Positions 1 to 9,579 of a DNA stretch of 64,000 nucleotides are shown one piece after another. The notes beneath the pieces were generated by a model. That model was not told the DNA's origin and did not search any database. It saw only the letters and a program-made list of their open reading frames with translations. This stretch comes from Microvirga antarctica. GTDB taxonomy: Bacteria > Pseudomonadota > Alphaproteobacteria > Rhizobiales > Beijerinckiaceae. The stretch lies in contig NZ_JAGEMM010000001.1 in NCBI RefSeq assembly GCF_017921815.1, positions 124,001-188,000 of the forward strand, written 5' to 3'. Position numbers and translations under genes: made by a program. Numbering within the stretch: position 1 is the first letter of the stretch; every line of letters begins with the position of its first letter.

Positions 1-666
1 CGGGAGATGCGCCCCAAGCAGGCTGTCGGCGTCGCTCAAGCCGGCATGCGCCTGCCCCGGCCGGTCGATCGCAAAATGGGTCATCCCTGCCCGTGTGCCG
101 CCCGCACCCGCCAGACCCGCCGCCACGATGATGACGGGAAACGGAACGTGGAAGAAGTAGATCGACAGGAAGGCGGCTGCCGCAACCCCGATGAGCACCC
201 GGTTGCGCAGGGCGCGTTTGCCGATCCGCAACATCGCCTCCAGCACAATAGCGAGAACGGCGGCTTTCAGCCCGAAGAACAGCGCGGCAACGAAGCCCAC
301 GCTGCCGAACAGCGCGTAGATCCAGCTCAGCCCCATGATCGCCACGATGCCCGGGAGGATGAACAATCCGCCCGCGATCAGCCCGCCCCGGGTACCGTGC
401 ATCAGCCAGCCGATATAAGTCGCGAGCTGCTGGGCCTCTGGGCCTGGCAGGAGCATGCAATAGTTCAGCGCATGGAGGAAACGGCTCTCGGAAATCCAGC
501 GCCTTTCATCCACAATGATGCGGTGCATCACGGCGATCTGGCCCGCCGGGCCACCGAAACTGAGCAGCGCAACCCGCGCCCAGACGCGGGACGCCTCCCT
601 CAAACTCACACCATGCGTGGGAGGGCCGACCGCGGCTTTTTTCTGAAGCAGGTTCGGGTCGTCCAT
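1..666 (-). CDS. chrA: Chromate transporter ChrA, N-terminal part (runs off left edge)
   Basis: The first 222 codons of a CHR-family membrane transporter are present; the rest lies beyond the left edge. CHR proteins export chromate (or act on related oxyanions) across the inner membrane. Family hallmarks visible are the early segment with LLSFGGPAGQIAVMH, then ERRWISE, then NYCMLLPGPEAQQLATYIGW, followed by alternating hydrophobic segments from about residue 95. The ATG lies one base after the stop of the rhodanese-ChrB gene, so the two are probably translated together. The pairing with ChrB makes chromate the likely substrate. The unseen C-terminal half prevents a check for a complete protein. 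Confidence 0.92.
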   Translation of the reverse strand, partial: MDDPNLLQKKAAVGPPTHGVSLREASRVWARVALLSFGGPAGQIAVMHRIIVDERRWISESRFLHALNYCMLLPGPEAQQLATYIGWLMHGTRGGLIAGGLFILPGIVAIMGLSWIYALFGSVGFVAALFFGLKAAVLAIVLEAMLRIGKRALRNRVLIGVAAAAFLSIYFFHVPFPVIIVAAGLAGAGGTRAGMTHFAIDRPGQAHAGLSDADSLLGAHLP

Positions 667-667
667 C

Positions 668-1492
668 TCAGTCTCGAGGCTTTCTGACAGGCCAGTGATG
701 GGTTTCGTCCGTGGCGTCGCGGCACCAGCGGTAGAACGCGTCATAGAGCGCGATCCCGGCCTCGAGCTGGGGAAGGTCGTCTGCGTACATCCGTGACAGC
801 CCAAGCGACGCGGCGAGCAAACCGGCCGCTTCCGGCGCGAGTTCGGGCTGCGCCGTATCCGCCCCGCGGACGATCGTTGCCAGTCGCAGGAGAGGCTCCG
901 TTCCGAGGCCAAACTCATCGACCATGACGTCGAACGTGCACAGCGCCCCCCGGTGGCTCCAGAACACGCCCTCGCCTTCAATGTCGAAGGGCGCCGCCCC
1001 AAAGCGTAACGCGACCTCGCGAACCTCCGACGGGCTGACGAAGAGGAAGACCGCCGCGGGATCGACGAACCGCCGGATCAGCCACGGGCATGCGATCCGG
1101 TCGACTTTTGGGCGAGAGCGCGTGACCCAGAGTGATCGGCCGCGCTTGTCATGTGGCGGGATTTTGTCGGCCGGGACCATGGGCAGTTTTGCCGTAGACC
1201 AGGCCAATGCGCCGCCCTCGAGAGTTTCGGCAAGGGCCCCGGCATGGCGAAGCCAGGCCGCGACGCCCTGGCTGAGCTTCAGTCCTTTCTGGCAGATGAC
1301 GACGACCGGGCGGCCCGTGAAGTCTGGCGCCCAGTCGGATGCGTCGGACCAGGAGCGCCGGAAGGACCCCGGGATCAGGCGCGGATCGGCCGCGAAATCC
1401 TCATCCGTTCGGACGTCCATGAGGATCGGACAGCCGGGCGTGCCAACCAGACGCGCAAGTTTGTCAGGAGATATGGTGTTGATCGACGACAT
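668..1492 (-). CDS. Rhodanese / ChrB-domain chromate resistance protein
   Basis: A 274-residue two-domain protein. Residues about 1-105 are rhodanese-like (ILMDVRTDEDF, then VVVICQKGLKLSQGVAAWL, where the loop Cys sits in the active-site position). Residues about 115-270 match the ChrB C-terminal domain (SLWVTRSRPKVDRIACPWLIRRFVDP, CTFDVMVDEF, DALYDAFYRW-type end). ChrB proteins regulate or assist chromate resistance. I start at ATG 1492, which has an AGAGGA ribosome site seven bases upstream, rather than further 5'. It is first in an operon with chrA. Whether it acts as a regulator or a reductase/sulfurtransferase cannot be read from sequence. Confidence 0.85.
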   Translation of the reverse strand: MSSINTISPDKLARLVGTPGCPILMDVRTDEDFAADPRLIPGSFRRSWSDASDWAPDFTGRPVVVICQKGLKLSQGVAAWLRHAGALAETLEGGALAWSTAKLPMVPADKIPPHDKRGRSLWVTRSRPKVDRIACPWLIRRFVDPAAVFLFVSPSEVREVALRFGAAPFDIEGEGVFWSHRGALCTFDVMVDEFGLGTEPLLRLATIVRGADTAQPELAPEAAGLLAASLGLSRMYADDLPQLEAGIALYDAFYRWCRDATDETHHWPVRKPRD

Positions 1493-1669
1493 GATGCGTC
1501 CTCTCGAGAAACAGGACGCGATTCTTGGGCATGTCGCCTCGTGGGGAGATCGCGATCCCCATCCATCCATTCGACTGCCGCTGGCCCGGTGTTGTCAAGG
1601 GCGATTGCAACTGGCCTTCGTCCCCGGCCGCGGTCTAAGGAGAGGGCTATACCAGCCGGAGAAACCCCT

Positions 1670-2503
1670 GTGACACTCTCGTCGGATATCGCGCGCTTGT
1701 TGGAAATCATGGCAGCCCTGCGGACGCCCGGTACCGGCTGCCCATGGGATCTCGACCAGACCTTTGAATCGATCACCCCCTACACGATCGAGGAAGCCTA
1801 CGAAGTTGTCGACGCGATCCAACGGGGAGATTTGTCCGACCTGCGGGATGAGCTGGGCGACCTGCTGCTGCAGGTCGTCTTTCATGCTCAGATGGCGGGC
1901 GAACAGGGGGTATTTGATTTTGGAGACGTCGTCGAGGCGATCACCGGAAAGCTGATCCGCCGTCATCCCCATGTCTTCGGCACCACCCGCGATCTTTCGG
2001 CGGGCGAGGTCAAGACGCTGTGGGATGAGATCAAATTGGCGGAAAAGCGCGACCGTCGGGAGACCCGCGAGAGGCTCGGAGCCCCGCCGGAGCCGGGGGA
2101 GACTTTCCTCGGCGGCATTCCCACCGCCCTGCCCGCCCTCACCCGCGCCCAGAAGTTGACCGCCAAGGCCGCAAAGGTCGGGTTCGACTGGCCGGATCCA
2201 GGGCAGGTTGTGGACAAGATCCAGGAGGAGTTGGCGGAGGTGGCCGATGCTGCAGCCTCAGGCCAGCGGGATCGAGTCGAGGACGAGATCGGCGATCTCC
2301 TTTTCGCCGCAGCCAATCTGGCCCGCCACTACGACATCGATCCGGAAACCGCCTTGCGGCGCACCAATGCGAAATTCGAACGACGGTTCGGTTTCATTGA
2401 AACGGCCTTGGGGCACCGCGGCGAGTCGCTTTCCCAGGCAAGCCTTGAGACGATGGAAGAACTCTGGATGGAGGCCAAGCTGGCAGAGCGCATGCCCCGC
2501 TAA
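1670..2503 (+). CDS. mazG: Nucleoside triphosphate pyrophosphohydrolase MazG
   Basis: A 277-residue all-alpha NTP pyrophosphatase that hydrolyses (d)NTPs to NMP and PPi, cleaning the nucleotide pool. Two MazG modules are visible. The first has the metal-binding EExxE (E41, E42, E45) and ExxD (E61, D64). The second, near residues 180-240, has EELAEV and DEIGDLLF. The open frame extends far upstream, but homology begins at GTG 1670, preceded by GGAG eight bases away. It is convergent with hflX (10-base gap), the usual order beside hfq-hflX in Hyphomicrobiales. Confidence 0.95.
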   Translation: MTLSSDIARLLEIMAALRTPGTGCPWDLDQTFESITPYTIEEAYEVVDAIQRGDLSDLRDELGDLLLQVVFHAQMAGEQGVFDFGDVVEAITGKLIRRHPHVFGTTRDLSAGEVKTLWDEIKLAEKRDRRETRERLGAPPEPGETFLGGIPTALPALTRAQKLTAKAAKVGFDWPDPGQVVDKIQEELAEVADAAASGQRDRVEDEIGDLLFAAANLARHYDIDPETALRRTNAKFERRFGFIETALGHRGESLSQASLETMEELWMEAKLAERMPR

Positions 2504-2513
2504 GCCTCGCTCC

Positions 2514-3911
2514 TCAGAGGGATTGTGCGGACGGAAACCGGTTCAAAAACTGCGGCTCCTTGCCGGGCATCACCCGCACGCGCAAAATCGAATGGCCCTC
2601 ATCCGTGGTTTCGCGATCGAGAATTTCCGTGTTCTCGTGGAGCCAGGCCAGACCCTGGCCATCCTCGGGCTCCACGTCGACCTGATAACTGACCCGGCCC
2701 TTGGAAAGGTGCTCTTCGATCAAGGCAAGGAGTTCCGGAATGCCCTCCCCCGTCAGCGCGGAGATCAGCACCGGCCGCCGCTCTTCGTCGGTGCGGCTCG
2801 ACTTGGCCGCAAGCTTCGCGCGGTCCTCTGGTGACATCAGGTCGGCCTTGTTCCAGACCTCGATAATCCGCTTGGTGTCGTCTGGATCGATCCCGAGTTC
2901 GCGCAGGACGACCGCGACATCGCCGGCCTGGGCGTCCGTTTCCCCATGGGAGACGTCGCGGACGTGAAGCAGCACATCGGCCTCAACCACATCCTCGAGA
3001 GTGGCGCGGAAAGCCGCCACCAGCATCGTCGGAAGATCGGAGATGAAGCCTACCGTATCGGAGAGGATCGCCTTCTCTCCATGGGGCAGGTCAATCGCCC
3101 GCGAGGTGGGATCGAGAGTGGCGAACAGCATGTTCTCCGCCAGCACGTCCGCCTCGGTCATCCGGTTGAACAGGGTCGACTTGCCGGCATTGGTGTAGCC
3201 CACAAGAGCGATAATCGGGTAAGGCACCCGCCGCCGGCTCTTTCGATGCAAGGTGCGGGTCTTTACAACCGTTTCGAGCTCGCGCTCGATCCGCGTCATG
3301 CGCTCCTGAATCATGCGGCGGTCTGCCTCGATCTGTGTCTCACCGGGTCCGCCGAGGAAGCCGAAGCCGCCGCGCTGGCGTTCAAGGTGAGTCCAGGAGC
3401 GGACGAGTCGGCCTTTCTGATAGGACAGATGGGCCAGCTCGACCTGCATCGTTCCTTCCTTGGTGCGGGCCCGCCTGCCGAAAATTTCCAGGATCAGACC
3501 GGTGCGGTCGATGACCTTGGCGCCCCATTCCTTCTCGAGATTGCGCTGCTGGACCGGGCTGAGAGCGCAGTCCATCACCACCAGGCCGATCTCCTCGGCG
3601 CGGATGATTCCAGCGACCTCTTCGACCTTGCCGCTTCCGATATAGGTGGCGGGGCGCGGCGCACTCAAAGGCGCGATCATCGTGTGAACAATGTGGAGGT
3701 CAATGGCAGCAGCCAACCCGGCGGCCTCATCGAGACGAGCCTCGACGGCGCGGGGGTTCTCGCCTTCCTTTTCCTCACGGGGGCCGCCCAGACGCCATTT
3801 CCGGGTCAGATAGGGCCCTATCACAAGCGTGTTCGTTCCGGCCGCAACCTCTTTCTCAGGTTCGGCCAGCTGCAACAGGCGCTCTTCTCCTGGCGTGCGC
3901 GGTTCGGTCAC
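2514..3911 (-). CDS. hflX: GTPase HflX
   Basis: A 465-residue ribosome-associated GTPase of the Obg-HflX superfamily, which splits or rescues stalled ribosomes. An N-terminal HflX domain with a glycine-rich linker (ERQRGGFGFLGGPGETQIE) precedes the G domain: G1 GYTNAGKST, G3 DTVGFI, G4 NKAD. The best start is GTG 3911, two bases beyond the hfq stop, with AAAAGG upstream. The frame continues upstream but there it overlaps hfq. This hfq-hflX coupling is conserved in many proteobacteria. Confidence 0.95.
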   Translation of the reverse strand: MTEPRTPGEERLLQLAEPEKEVAAGTNTLVIGPYLTRKWRLGGPREEKEGENPRAVEARLDEAAGLAAAIDLHIVHTMIAPLSAPRPATYIGSGKVEEVAGIIRAEEIGLVVMDCALSPVQQRNLEKEWGAKVIDRTGLILEIFGRRARTKEGTMQVELAHLSYQKGRLVRSWTHLERQRGGFGFLGGPGETQIEADRRMIQERMTRIERELETVVKTRTLHRKSRRRVPYPIIALVGYTNAGKSTLFNRMTEADVLAENMLFATLDPTSRAIDLPHGEKAILSDTVGFISDLPTMLVAAFRATLEDVVEADVLLHVRDVSHGETDAQAGDVAVVLRELGIDPDDTKRIIEVWNKADLMSPEDRAKLAAKSSRTDEERRPVLISALTGEGIPELLALIEEHLSKGRVSYQVDVEPEDGQGLAWLHENTEILDRETTDEGHSILRVRVMPGKEPQFLNRFPSAQSL

Positions 3912-3912
3912 T

Positions 3913-4167
3913 TCAGGCCTTTTCGCCCACCTCGTCGACTGGATCAAATAACTGCACCGGCTGTCCGGGCATGATGGTGGAAATAGCGTGCTTGTAGACC
4001 AACTGAGAATGGCCATCCCTGCGAAGCAGGACGCAGAAATTGTCGAACCAGGTCACGACACCCTGTAGCTTGACGCCATTCACCAGGAAGATGGTCAGGG
4101 GAATTTTTTGTTTCCGGACATAATTGAGAAATGTGTCCTGGAGATTTTGCGCGCGATCGCCCGCCAT
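3913..4167 (-). CDS. hfq: RNA chaperone Hfq
   Basis: An 84-residue Sm-like protein that forms a hexameric ring pairing small RNAs with mRNAs. The Sm1 motif ([22 protein letters not shown]) and the Sm2 motif ending YKHAISTI are intact. The C-terminal tail is short, as in other alphaproteobacteria. It follows ntrX after 174 bases, so it may have its own promoter, and it is coupled to hflX. Confidence 0.97.
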   Translation of the reverse strand: MAGDRAQNLQDTFLNYVRKQKIPLTIFLVNGVKLQGVVTWFDNFCVLLRRDGHSQLVYKHAISTIMPGQPVQLFDPVDEVGEKA

Positions 4168-4341
4168 GAAAGTTGCCTCGCAAGCCCATCGCCGCCGGTC
4201 TTGGCTATGGGGCCGCCTATATGGTTGTCCGCATTCGTGCGGTCGGTGACCGGCCTTCTTATTACAGGGCGAACCCTGCCGTTAGGCAAGAGGGCAATGC
4301 CCGCTTAATTGTGGGCATGGCCGATTTTCTCCATCGCCGCA

Positions 4342-5712
4342 CTAGCCGCCGATGCCGAGGGATTTGAGCTTACGATGGAGCGCGGAGCGCTCCATTCCGA
4401 TGAACTCCGCCGTGCGAGAGATGTTTCCGCTGAAACGGGCGATCTGGGCCAGAAGATATTCCCGCTCGAAGATTTCCCGAGCCTCCCGCAGCGGGAGGCT
4501 CATCAGTTTCTCGCCGCCGGACCCGCCGGGCGTCGACGGCACCAGGGCGCCAATCTCCGTCGGCAGCATGTCGGTGGTGATCGGCGCATCCGGCTCGCCG
4601 GCCGTGAGAATCATCAGCCGCTCGACGTTGTTGCGCAATTGCCGGACGTTGCCGGGCCAATCGTGGGATTGCAGGACCGCCATGGCGTCCTCGCCGATCC
4701 GCCGCTTGGGCAGCCCGGTCGTGCCCGAGATCTGGTCCATGAAGAACTCGATCAATTCCGGCACGTCCTCCCGCCGCTCGGAGAGGGACGGGACCCTGAT
4801 CGGGACCACGCCCAGCCGGTGGAACAGGTCCTCGCGCAGACGGCCCGCCGCAATTTCGGCAGCCAGATCGCGGCTCGATGACGAGATGATCCGGACGTCC
4901 ACATGGACCCGCGTGCTTCCGCCGACGCGCTGGAAATTCTGATCCACCAGGACGCGCAGCACCCGGTTCTGGGTTTCGCGCGGCATATCGGCGATCTCGT
5001 CGAGATAGAGGGTGCCGCCATGCGCCTCCTCGAGGGCGCCGACCCGGCGGCCCTTGCCGTCTTCGCCCTCCATGCCGAACAATTCGGCTTCCATGTTCTC
5101 CGGCGTGATCGTGGCCGCGGACACCACGACGAAGGGGCCGTTGGCGCGACCCGACAGACCGTGAATGGTGCGCGCGGTCAGTTCCTTACCGGAACCCGGC
5201 GCGCCGGTAACCAGGATGCGCGCATTGGTGGGCGAGGCACGCTCAACGGCTTGGCGAAGATGGTTGATGGTAACGGATTTGCCTGCGATCCGCGTGGCCT
5301 GAACGGAGCGGGCGCGAAGGTCGCGAACCTCCCGCTTCAGCCGGGAGGCTTCGAGCGCCCGCTCGGCCACCAGCACCAGACGGTCAGCCTTGAATGGCTT
5401 CTCGATGAAGTCGTAGGCACCCGCCTTGATTGCCGAAACGGCGGTCTCCACGTTGCCGTGGCCGGAAATCATGACGATCGGCAGGTCCGGATGTTCAGCC
5501 TTGACGAGTTCGAGAACCTGCAGCCCGTCGAGCCGGCTGCCCTGCAGCCAGATGTCGAGAAAAACAAGATGGGGACGCCGCCCCTCGATGGAGGCGAGCG
5601 CCTCGTCAGAGGAGCCGGCCGTCCGGGTCCGATGGCCCTCGTCCTCGAGGATTCCCGCGACCAGGTCCCGAATGTCGGCCTCATCGTCGACGACGAGAAT
5701 ATCGGCGCTCAT
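4342..5712 (-). CDS. ntrX: Response regulator NtrX (GAFTGA-less)
   Basis: A 456-residue response regulator of the NtrC family: receiver (phospho-acceptor D53), AAA+ domain (Walker A GAPGSGKE, Walker B GGTLYLDEIAD) and a Fis-type HTH at the C-terminus. With NtrY it controls nitrogen, redox and envelope functions in alphaproteobacteria. The L1 loop that normally carries GAFTGA is replaced (FGMEGEDGKGRRVGALEE), so classical sigma-54 activation is unlikely. The ATG overlaps the ntrY stop by four bases (ATGA). An upstream extension of the frame is excluded by this overlap and by homology starting at MSADILVVDDE. Confidence 0.95.
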   Translation of the reverse strand: MSADILVVDDEADIRDLVAGILEDEGHRTRTAGSSDEALASIEGRRPHLVFLDIWLQGSRLDGLQVLELVKAEHPDLPIVMISGHGNVETAVSAIKAGAYDFIEKPFKADRLVLVAERALEASRLKREVRDLRARSVQATRIAGKSVTINHLRQAVERASPTNARILVTGAPGSGKELTARTIHGLSGRANGPFVVVSAATITPENMEAELFGMEGEDGKGRRVGALEEAHGGTLYLDEIADMPRETQNRVLRVLVDQNFQRVGGSTRVHVDVRIISSSSRDLAAEIAAGRLREDLFHRLGVVPIRVPSLSERREDVPELIEFFMDQISGTTGLPKRRIGEDAMAVLQSHDWPGNVRQLRNNVERLMILTAGEPDAPITTDMLPTEIGALVPSTPGGSGGEKLMSLPLREAREIFEREYLLAQIARFSGNISRTAEFIGMERSALHRKLKSLGIGG

Positions 5713-7955
5713 GAAGTCACCCCGCGTGTTTCGGTCTCGGCGGGAGCCGATGGCTCCTGGACGGGAAACTGCGTGGCTTTGGGAATCCACATGCGAACCT
5801 GTCCGCCGCGTCCATCCGGGTTGTCGACAAGTTCCATGCCTCCTCCATGCTCTTCGAAAATCTTCGCAACGATGGGAAGTCCCAAACCGGTGCCTCCTTC
5901 ACGTGTTGTCATATAGGGCTCCAAAAGCCGCTGCCTTCCTTCAATGGGGAATCCCTTGCCGTTATCCGTGACGGCCAGGATCAAATAGTCGGGATGAGTG
6001 GTGTCGAGCGTCACCGTGATCGCGCCCTCGCCCCGCTCAGGATCGGGAACAGCCGAAATGGCCTCCGTGGCGTTCTTGACGATGTTTTGCAGCGCCTGCG
6101 ACAGCAGCCTGCGGTCGAACGGCGCCTTGACCGGACCTTCGGGCAGAACATCGGAGATGACGATGTCCGGATGCGCGATGCGCATCATGAACACCACCTG
6201 GCGGATCGTCTCGGCCAGATCCTCCACCCCGATGGTGGGCTTGGGCATCCGCGCAAAGGACGAGAACTCGTCGACCATGCGCTTGATGTCATCCACCTGG
6301 CGGACGATCGTGTCGGTGCACTGGTCGAAGACCTCCCGGTCGGTAGTGATGACCTTGCCGTATTTCCGACGGATGCGTTCCGCCGCGAGCTGGATCGGCG
6401 TGAGGGGATTCTTGATCTCGTGGGCGATGCGTCGCGCGACATCCGCCCAGGCCGAGGTGCGCTGAGCGGAAACGAGGTCCGTGATGTCGTCCAGCGTAAT
6501 GACGAGGTCGCGCTCTTCGCTACGGGCCTGCTCACTGGTCACCCGGACGTTGATGGTGCGTTCCTTGCCCCGCCGCGAGATCAGGATCTGCTTTTGCATC
6601 AGCCGCTGTCGGCCGTGTCGCATCTCATCGACGAGGTCTGCGACCTCGGGCAGGATCACGCTGATCGGCGCGCCCAGCAGGTTGTCCACGGACATGGCGA
6701 GCAGCGCCTCTGTCGACGGATTTACGATGGTGATGGTCCCCTTCGCGTCGATACCGATGACGCCGGCCGAAACGCCCGCGAGGACGGCCTCGGTGAAGCG
6801 ACGGCGGCGATCCATGAGATCGCTGGCAGCGGTGAGGCCGTCGTGCTGGTGGCGCAGCTCCGACGTCATCTTGTTGAAGGTCTCGCCCAGATGCGCCAGA
6901 TCGCCCTCCCCGCGGCGGACAGGAACCTGAACGTAGAAGTTTCCCGTCGCGACCTGGTCTGTGGCGTGGATCAGCCGTCTGATCGGCGCCACCAGCCGGT
7001 TGGCGAAGTTCAGCCCGAACCAGATTGCCGACAGCAGGACGATCAGCGCAATCAGCGCGAACATGGAGGCGAAAGCGACCTGGATGCCGACCTTCTTCTG
7101 CTCCAGCGCCTCATAAAACGCGACGCCGGCCTCGGCCACCTGGGGGAATTCAATCGCCCGCGGATCGACTTCGCGGGCGACGAACAGGACCCTGTCCCCC
7201 TGGGACGACAGCTTAAGGACCGAGCGGAAGATATTGCCCTCCCGCGGGAACAGGCACAGGGCATCGTCCGCGCTCGCTTCGTGGAGGTCGTCCGCCGATG
7301 GCAGCGCGATCCCCTCGACCTTCTTGGGCTCGATCCGCTCAACCACCGTGCCGTCAGGCTCGAGGATCATCGCCAGCGGGAAGCCGAGAAAGACGGACCG
7401 GGAATTCATGAAATCGCGGAAGACCTTCCGATCGGCGTCATAGAGAACCTTCGCCCGGTTGAGATCGGCAGCCATGAGCTGCGTTTCACGCGCGAGCGTC
7501 GTGCATTGCAGGTCGCGATAGGACCTGGCGATCGACACGGTGTTGCCCATCAGCTCCTTGATCGAGCCGGTAAACCAGGGGTCAAGGCCGCGCTCGAGGG
7601 TCACTGTTGCGACGACCGCAACCAGAATCGCAGGAAAGACTGCCACGAGACTGAAAAGACCGACGATTCTAACATGGAGACCGGCCGCGGCGGCACCCGC
7701 CCGCCGCTCTCGCACGAGCCGCTTAGTCTGCCAGGCCACAATGCCCAGCAGGAGCACGATGAGGAGGCCGTTAAGAATGAAAACCCAAATCACCACGAAG
7801 TGGGTGGGCAGAATGGGCGTCAGGCCGGCGAGGACCAGGAAGGTCGCCAGCGCAGAGGTCAGGGCGGCCAGGACAGCCACGGGCCCTAACCAGCCGAAAC
7901 CGCGCTGATGTGCCTCCGACGTCTGACGACCGGGCTGAATATCCTGCTGATTCAA
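5709..7955 (-). CDS. ntrY: Transmembrane sensor histidine kinase NtrY
   Basis: A 748-residue membrane kinase, partner of NtrX. Several hydrophobic segments lie at about 25-50, 55-78 and 93-117. A periplasmic domain follows, then another membrane segment near 290-312, HAMP, a PAS domain (GVIGIDAKGTITIVNPSTEALL), HisKA with HEIKNPLTPIQLAAERIRRKYG, and HATPase (NATEAI, DNGKGFP, GTGLGLPIV). It begins a two-gene unit with ntrX. The 158-base gap to ntrC holds a perfect inverted repeat, described separately. Confidence 0.95.
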   Translation of the reverse strand: MNQQDIQPGRQTSEAHQRGFGWLGPVAVLAALTSALATFLVLAGLTPILPTHFVVIWVFILNGLLIVLLLGIVAWQTKRLVRERRAGAAAAGLHVRIVGLFSLVAVFPAILVAVVATVTLERGLDPWFTGSIKELMGNTVSIARSYRDLQCTTLARETQLMAADLNRAKVLYDADRKVFRDFMNSRSVFLGFPLAMILEPDGTVVERIEPKKVEGIALPSADDLHEASADDALCLFPREGNIFRSVLKLSSQGDRVLFVAREVDPRAIEFPQVAEAGVAFYEALEQKKVGIQVAFASMFALIALIVLLSAIWFGLNFANRLVAPIRRLIHATDQVATGNFYVQVPVRRGEGDLAHLGETFNKMTSELRHQHDGLTAASDLMDRRRRFTEAVLAGVSAGVIGIDAKGTITIVNPSTEALLAMSVDNLLGAPISVILPEVADLVDEMRHGRQRLMQKQILISRRGKERTINVRVTSEQARSEERDLVITLDDITDLVSAQRTSAWADVARRIAHEIKNPLTPIQLAAERIRRKYGKVITTDREVFDQCTDTIVRQVDDIKRMVDEFSSFARMPKPTIGVEDLAETIRQVVFMMRIAHPDIVISDVLPEGPVKAPFDRRLLSQALQNIVKNATEAISAVPDPERGEGAITVTLDTTHPDYLILAVTDNGKGFPIEGRQRLLEPYMTTREGGTGLGLPIVAKIFEEHGGGMELVDNPDGRGGQVRMWIPKATQFPVQEPSAPAETETRGVTS

Positions 7956-8025
7956 GCCGAAAAGCTCCGCTGACTCGCCTCCGAAGAGGTCGCCCGTATT
8001 GTACGGTGATGCACCAACACAACAC

Positions 8026-8043
8026 TGTGGTCAAATGACCACA
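8026..8043. promoter_or_regulatory. Perfect inverted repeat upstream of ntrY
   Basis: TGTGGTCA-AA-TGACCACA, eight-base arms with a two-base centre, lies 71 bases upstream of the ntrY ATG in the ntrC-ntrY gap. Its size and symmetry suit a dimeric regulator. A TACAAT hexamer about 33 bases closer to the gene could be the -10 box. It does not match the GCAC-type NtrC site. The binding factor is unknown. Confidence 0.5.
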
Positions 8044-8113
8044 TTAAGGCAGCGGCGGAGAAAAGGCGGGACTGACAGGATGCGGGCTGAAAAAATCTCA
8101 GGGAGAGGAATAA

Positions 8114-9568
8114 TTACCGGCTGGTGCGGACGACCTGTAGCTCGAGGTCGCGGACCTTCTTGCGCAGGGTGTTCCGATTGACGCCGAGCAACTCCGCCGC
8201 CCTGATCTGGTTGCCGCGGGTCGCCGCAAGCGCCGCCCCGATCAGCGGACCCTCGATCTCGCGCAGGATGCGGTGATAAAGCCCGGGTGGGGGAAGGTTG
8301 TCCTTGAAGCCCGAGAAGTAGTCCACAAGGTGCCGTTCCACCGCATCCGACAGCCCCTCCGAGGGATCGATACCCTCTCCCCGACTTGTCGACATCGGCA
8401 TTGCGATGGGCTGTGAGTCGAGTTCCGAATCGATGATCGCGCCGCTGATCACATCCTGCGGATAGAGGGCGGCGAGACGCCGGACGAGGTTTTCAAGCTC
8501 GCGCACGTTCCCGGGCCAGCGGTATCGCTTCATCCGGTCCATCGCATCAGCGTCGAGTTGCTTGCGCGACAGTCCTTCCTTTTCGACCAGCGCGAAGAAG
8601 TGACGGGCGAGATCAGGAATATCCTCGACACGTTCCCGCAAGGGGGGCAGCCGCAACGGCACGACGTTGAGGCGGAAGAAGAGGTCCTCTCGGAAGAGCC
8701 CCTGCTGGATCAGGATTCGCAGATCCTTATTCGTGGCAGCCACGATCCGCACATTGGTCTTGATCGGGATCCGGCCGCCCACCGTCGTGTATTCGCCCTG
8801 CTGGAGGACACGCAGAAGTCGCGTCTGCGCCTCCATCGGCATGTCGCCGATTTCATCGAGAAACAGGGTACCGCCCTCGGCCTGCTCGAAGCGGCCGGTA
8901 TTGCGGGCTGTCGCGCCCGTAAAGGCCCCCTTCTCGTGGCCGAACAGGTCGGACTCGATGAGCTCCCGGGGAATTGCCGCCATATTGACGGCCACGAACG
9001 GCCCCTGCCGCCGCTTGCCGTAATCGTGCAGGGCTTTCGCCACCAGTTCCTTCCCGGTCCCCGATTCGCCGGTGATCATGACCGTGAGATCCGTGGGCAT
9101 GAGGCGCGCCAGCGACCGGTAGATGTCCTGCATCGCCTGCGACCGGCCGACGAGGGGAATCTCCTCCTGATCGCCTGTCGGCGGGGCGTTCGACATCGCC
9201 CGAGGGCGGGACAGTGCGCGCCCGACGACGGCCACCAGTTCTTTCAGGTCGAAGGGCTTGGGCAGGTATTCGTAGGCGCCCCGCTCGGACGCCTTGATGG
9301 CGGTCATGAAGGTGTTCTGTGCGCTCATGACGATGACAGGCAGGTCAGGCCGAAGTTTCTTGATCCGCGGCAGAAGGTCGAAGGCGTTCTCGTCCGGCAT
9401 CACGACGTCGGTGATGATGAGATCGCCCTCCCCTTGCGCCACCCAGCGCCAGAGCGTGGCGGCGTTGCTGGTGGAGCGCACTTCGTAGCCTGCGCGGGAG
9501 AGGGCCTGATTGAGGACGGTGCGGATCGCGGCGTCATCGTCGGCGAGGAGGATCTGTCCACTGGGCAT
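8114..9568 (-). CDS. ntrC: Nitrogen regulator NtrC (sigma-54 activator)
   Basis: A 484-residue enhancer-binding protein. The receiver has the canonical D54, the AAA+ domain has Walker A GESGTGKE, an intact GAFTGA loop ([11 protein letters not shown]), and Walker [12 protein letters not shown], and a Fis HTH ends the protein ([20 protein letters not shown]). It activates sigma-54 promoters of nitrogen assimilation when phosphorylated by NtrB. I use ATG 9568; a GTG at 9583 would overlap the ntrB stop by four bases, but the family usually begins at MPxGxILxADDD. Confidence 0.96.
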   Translation of the reverse strand: MPSGQILLADDDAAIRTVLNQALSRAGYEVRSTSNAATLWRWVAQGEGDLIITDVVMPDENAFDLLPRIKKLRPDLPVIVMSAQNTFMTAIKASERGAYEYLPKPFDLKELVAVVGRALSRPRAMSNAPPTGDQEEIPLVGRSQAMQDIYRSLARLMPTDLTVMITGESGTGKELVAKALHDYGKRRQGPFVAVNMAAIPRELIESDLFGHEKGAFTGATARNTGRFEQAEGGTLFLDEIGDMPMEAQTRLLRVLQQGEYTTVGGRIPIKTNVRIVAATNKDLRILIQQGLFREDLFFRLNVVPLRLPPLRERVEDIPDLARHFFALVEKEGLSRKQLDADAMDRMKRYRWPGNVRELENLVRRLAALYPQDVISGAIIDSELDSQPIAMPMSTSRGEGIDPSEGLSDAVERHLVDYFSGFKDNLPPPGLYHRILREIEGPLIGAALAATRGNQIRAAELLGVNRNTLRKKVRDLELQVVRTSR

Positions 9569-9579
9569 GTTGGCAAGTC

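Noticed and set aside
5847-7889. A 680-codon plus-strand frame opposite ntrY
   Set aside because: Antisense frame of a GC-rich kinase gene without family motifs; ntrY is unambiguous.
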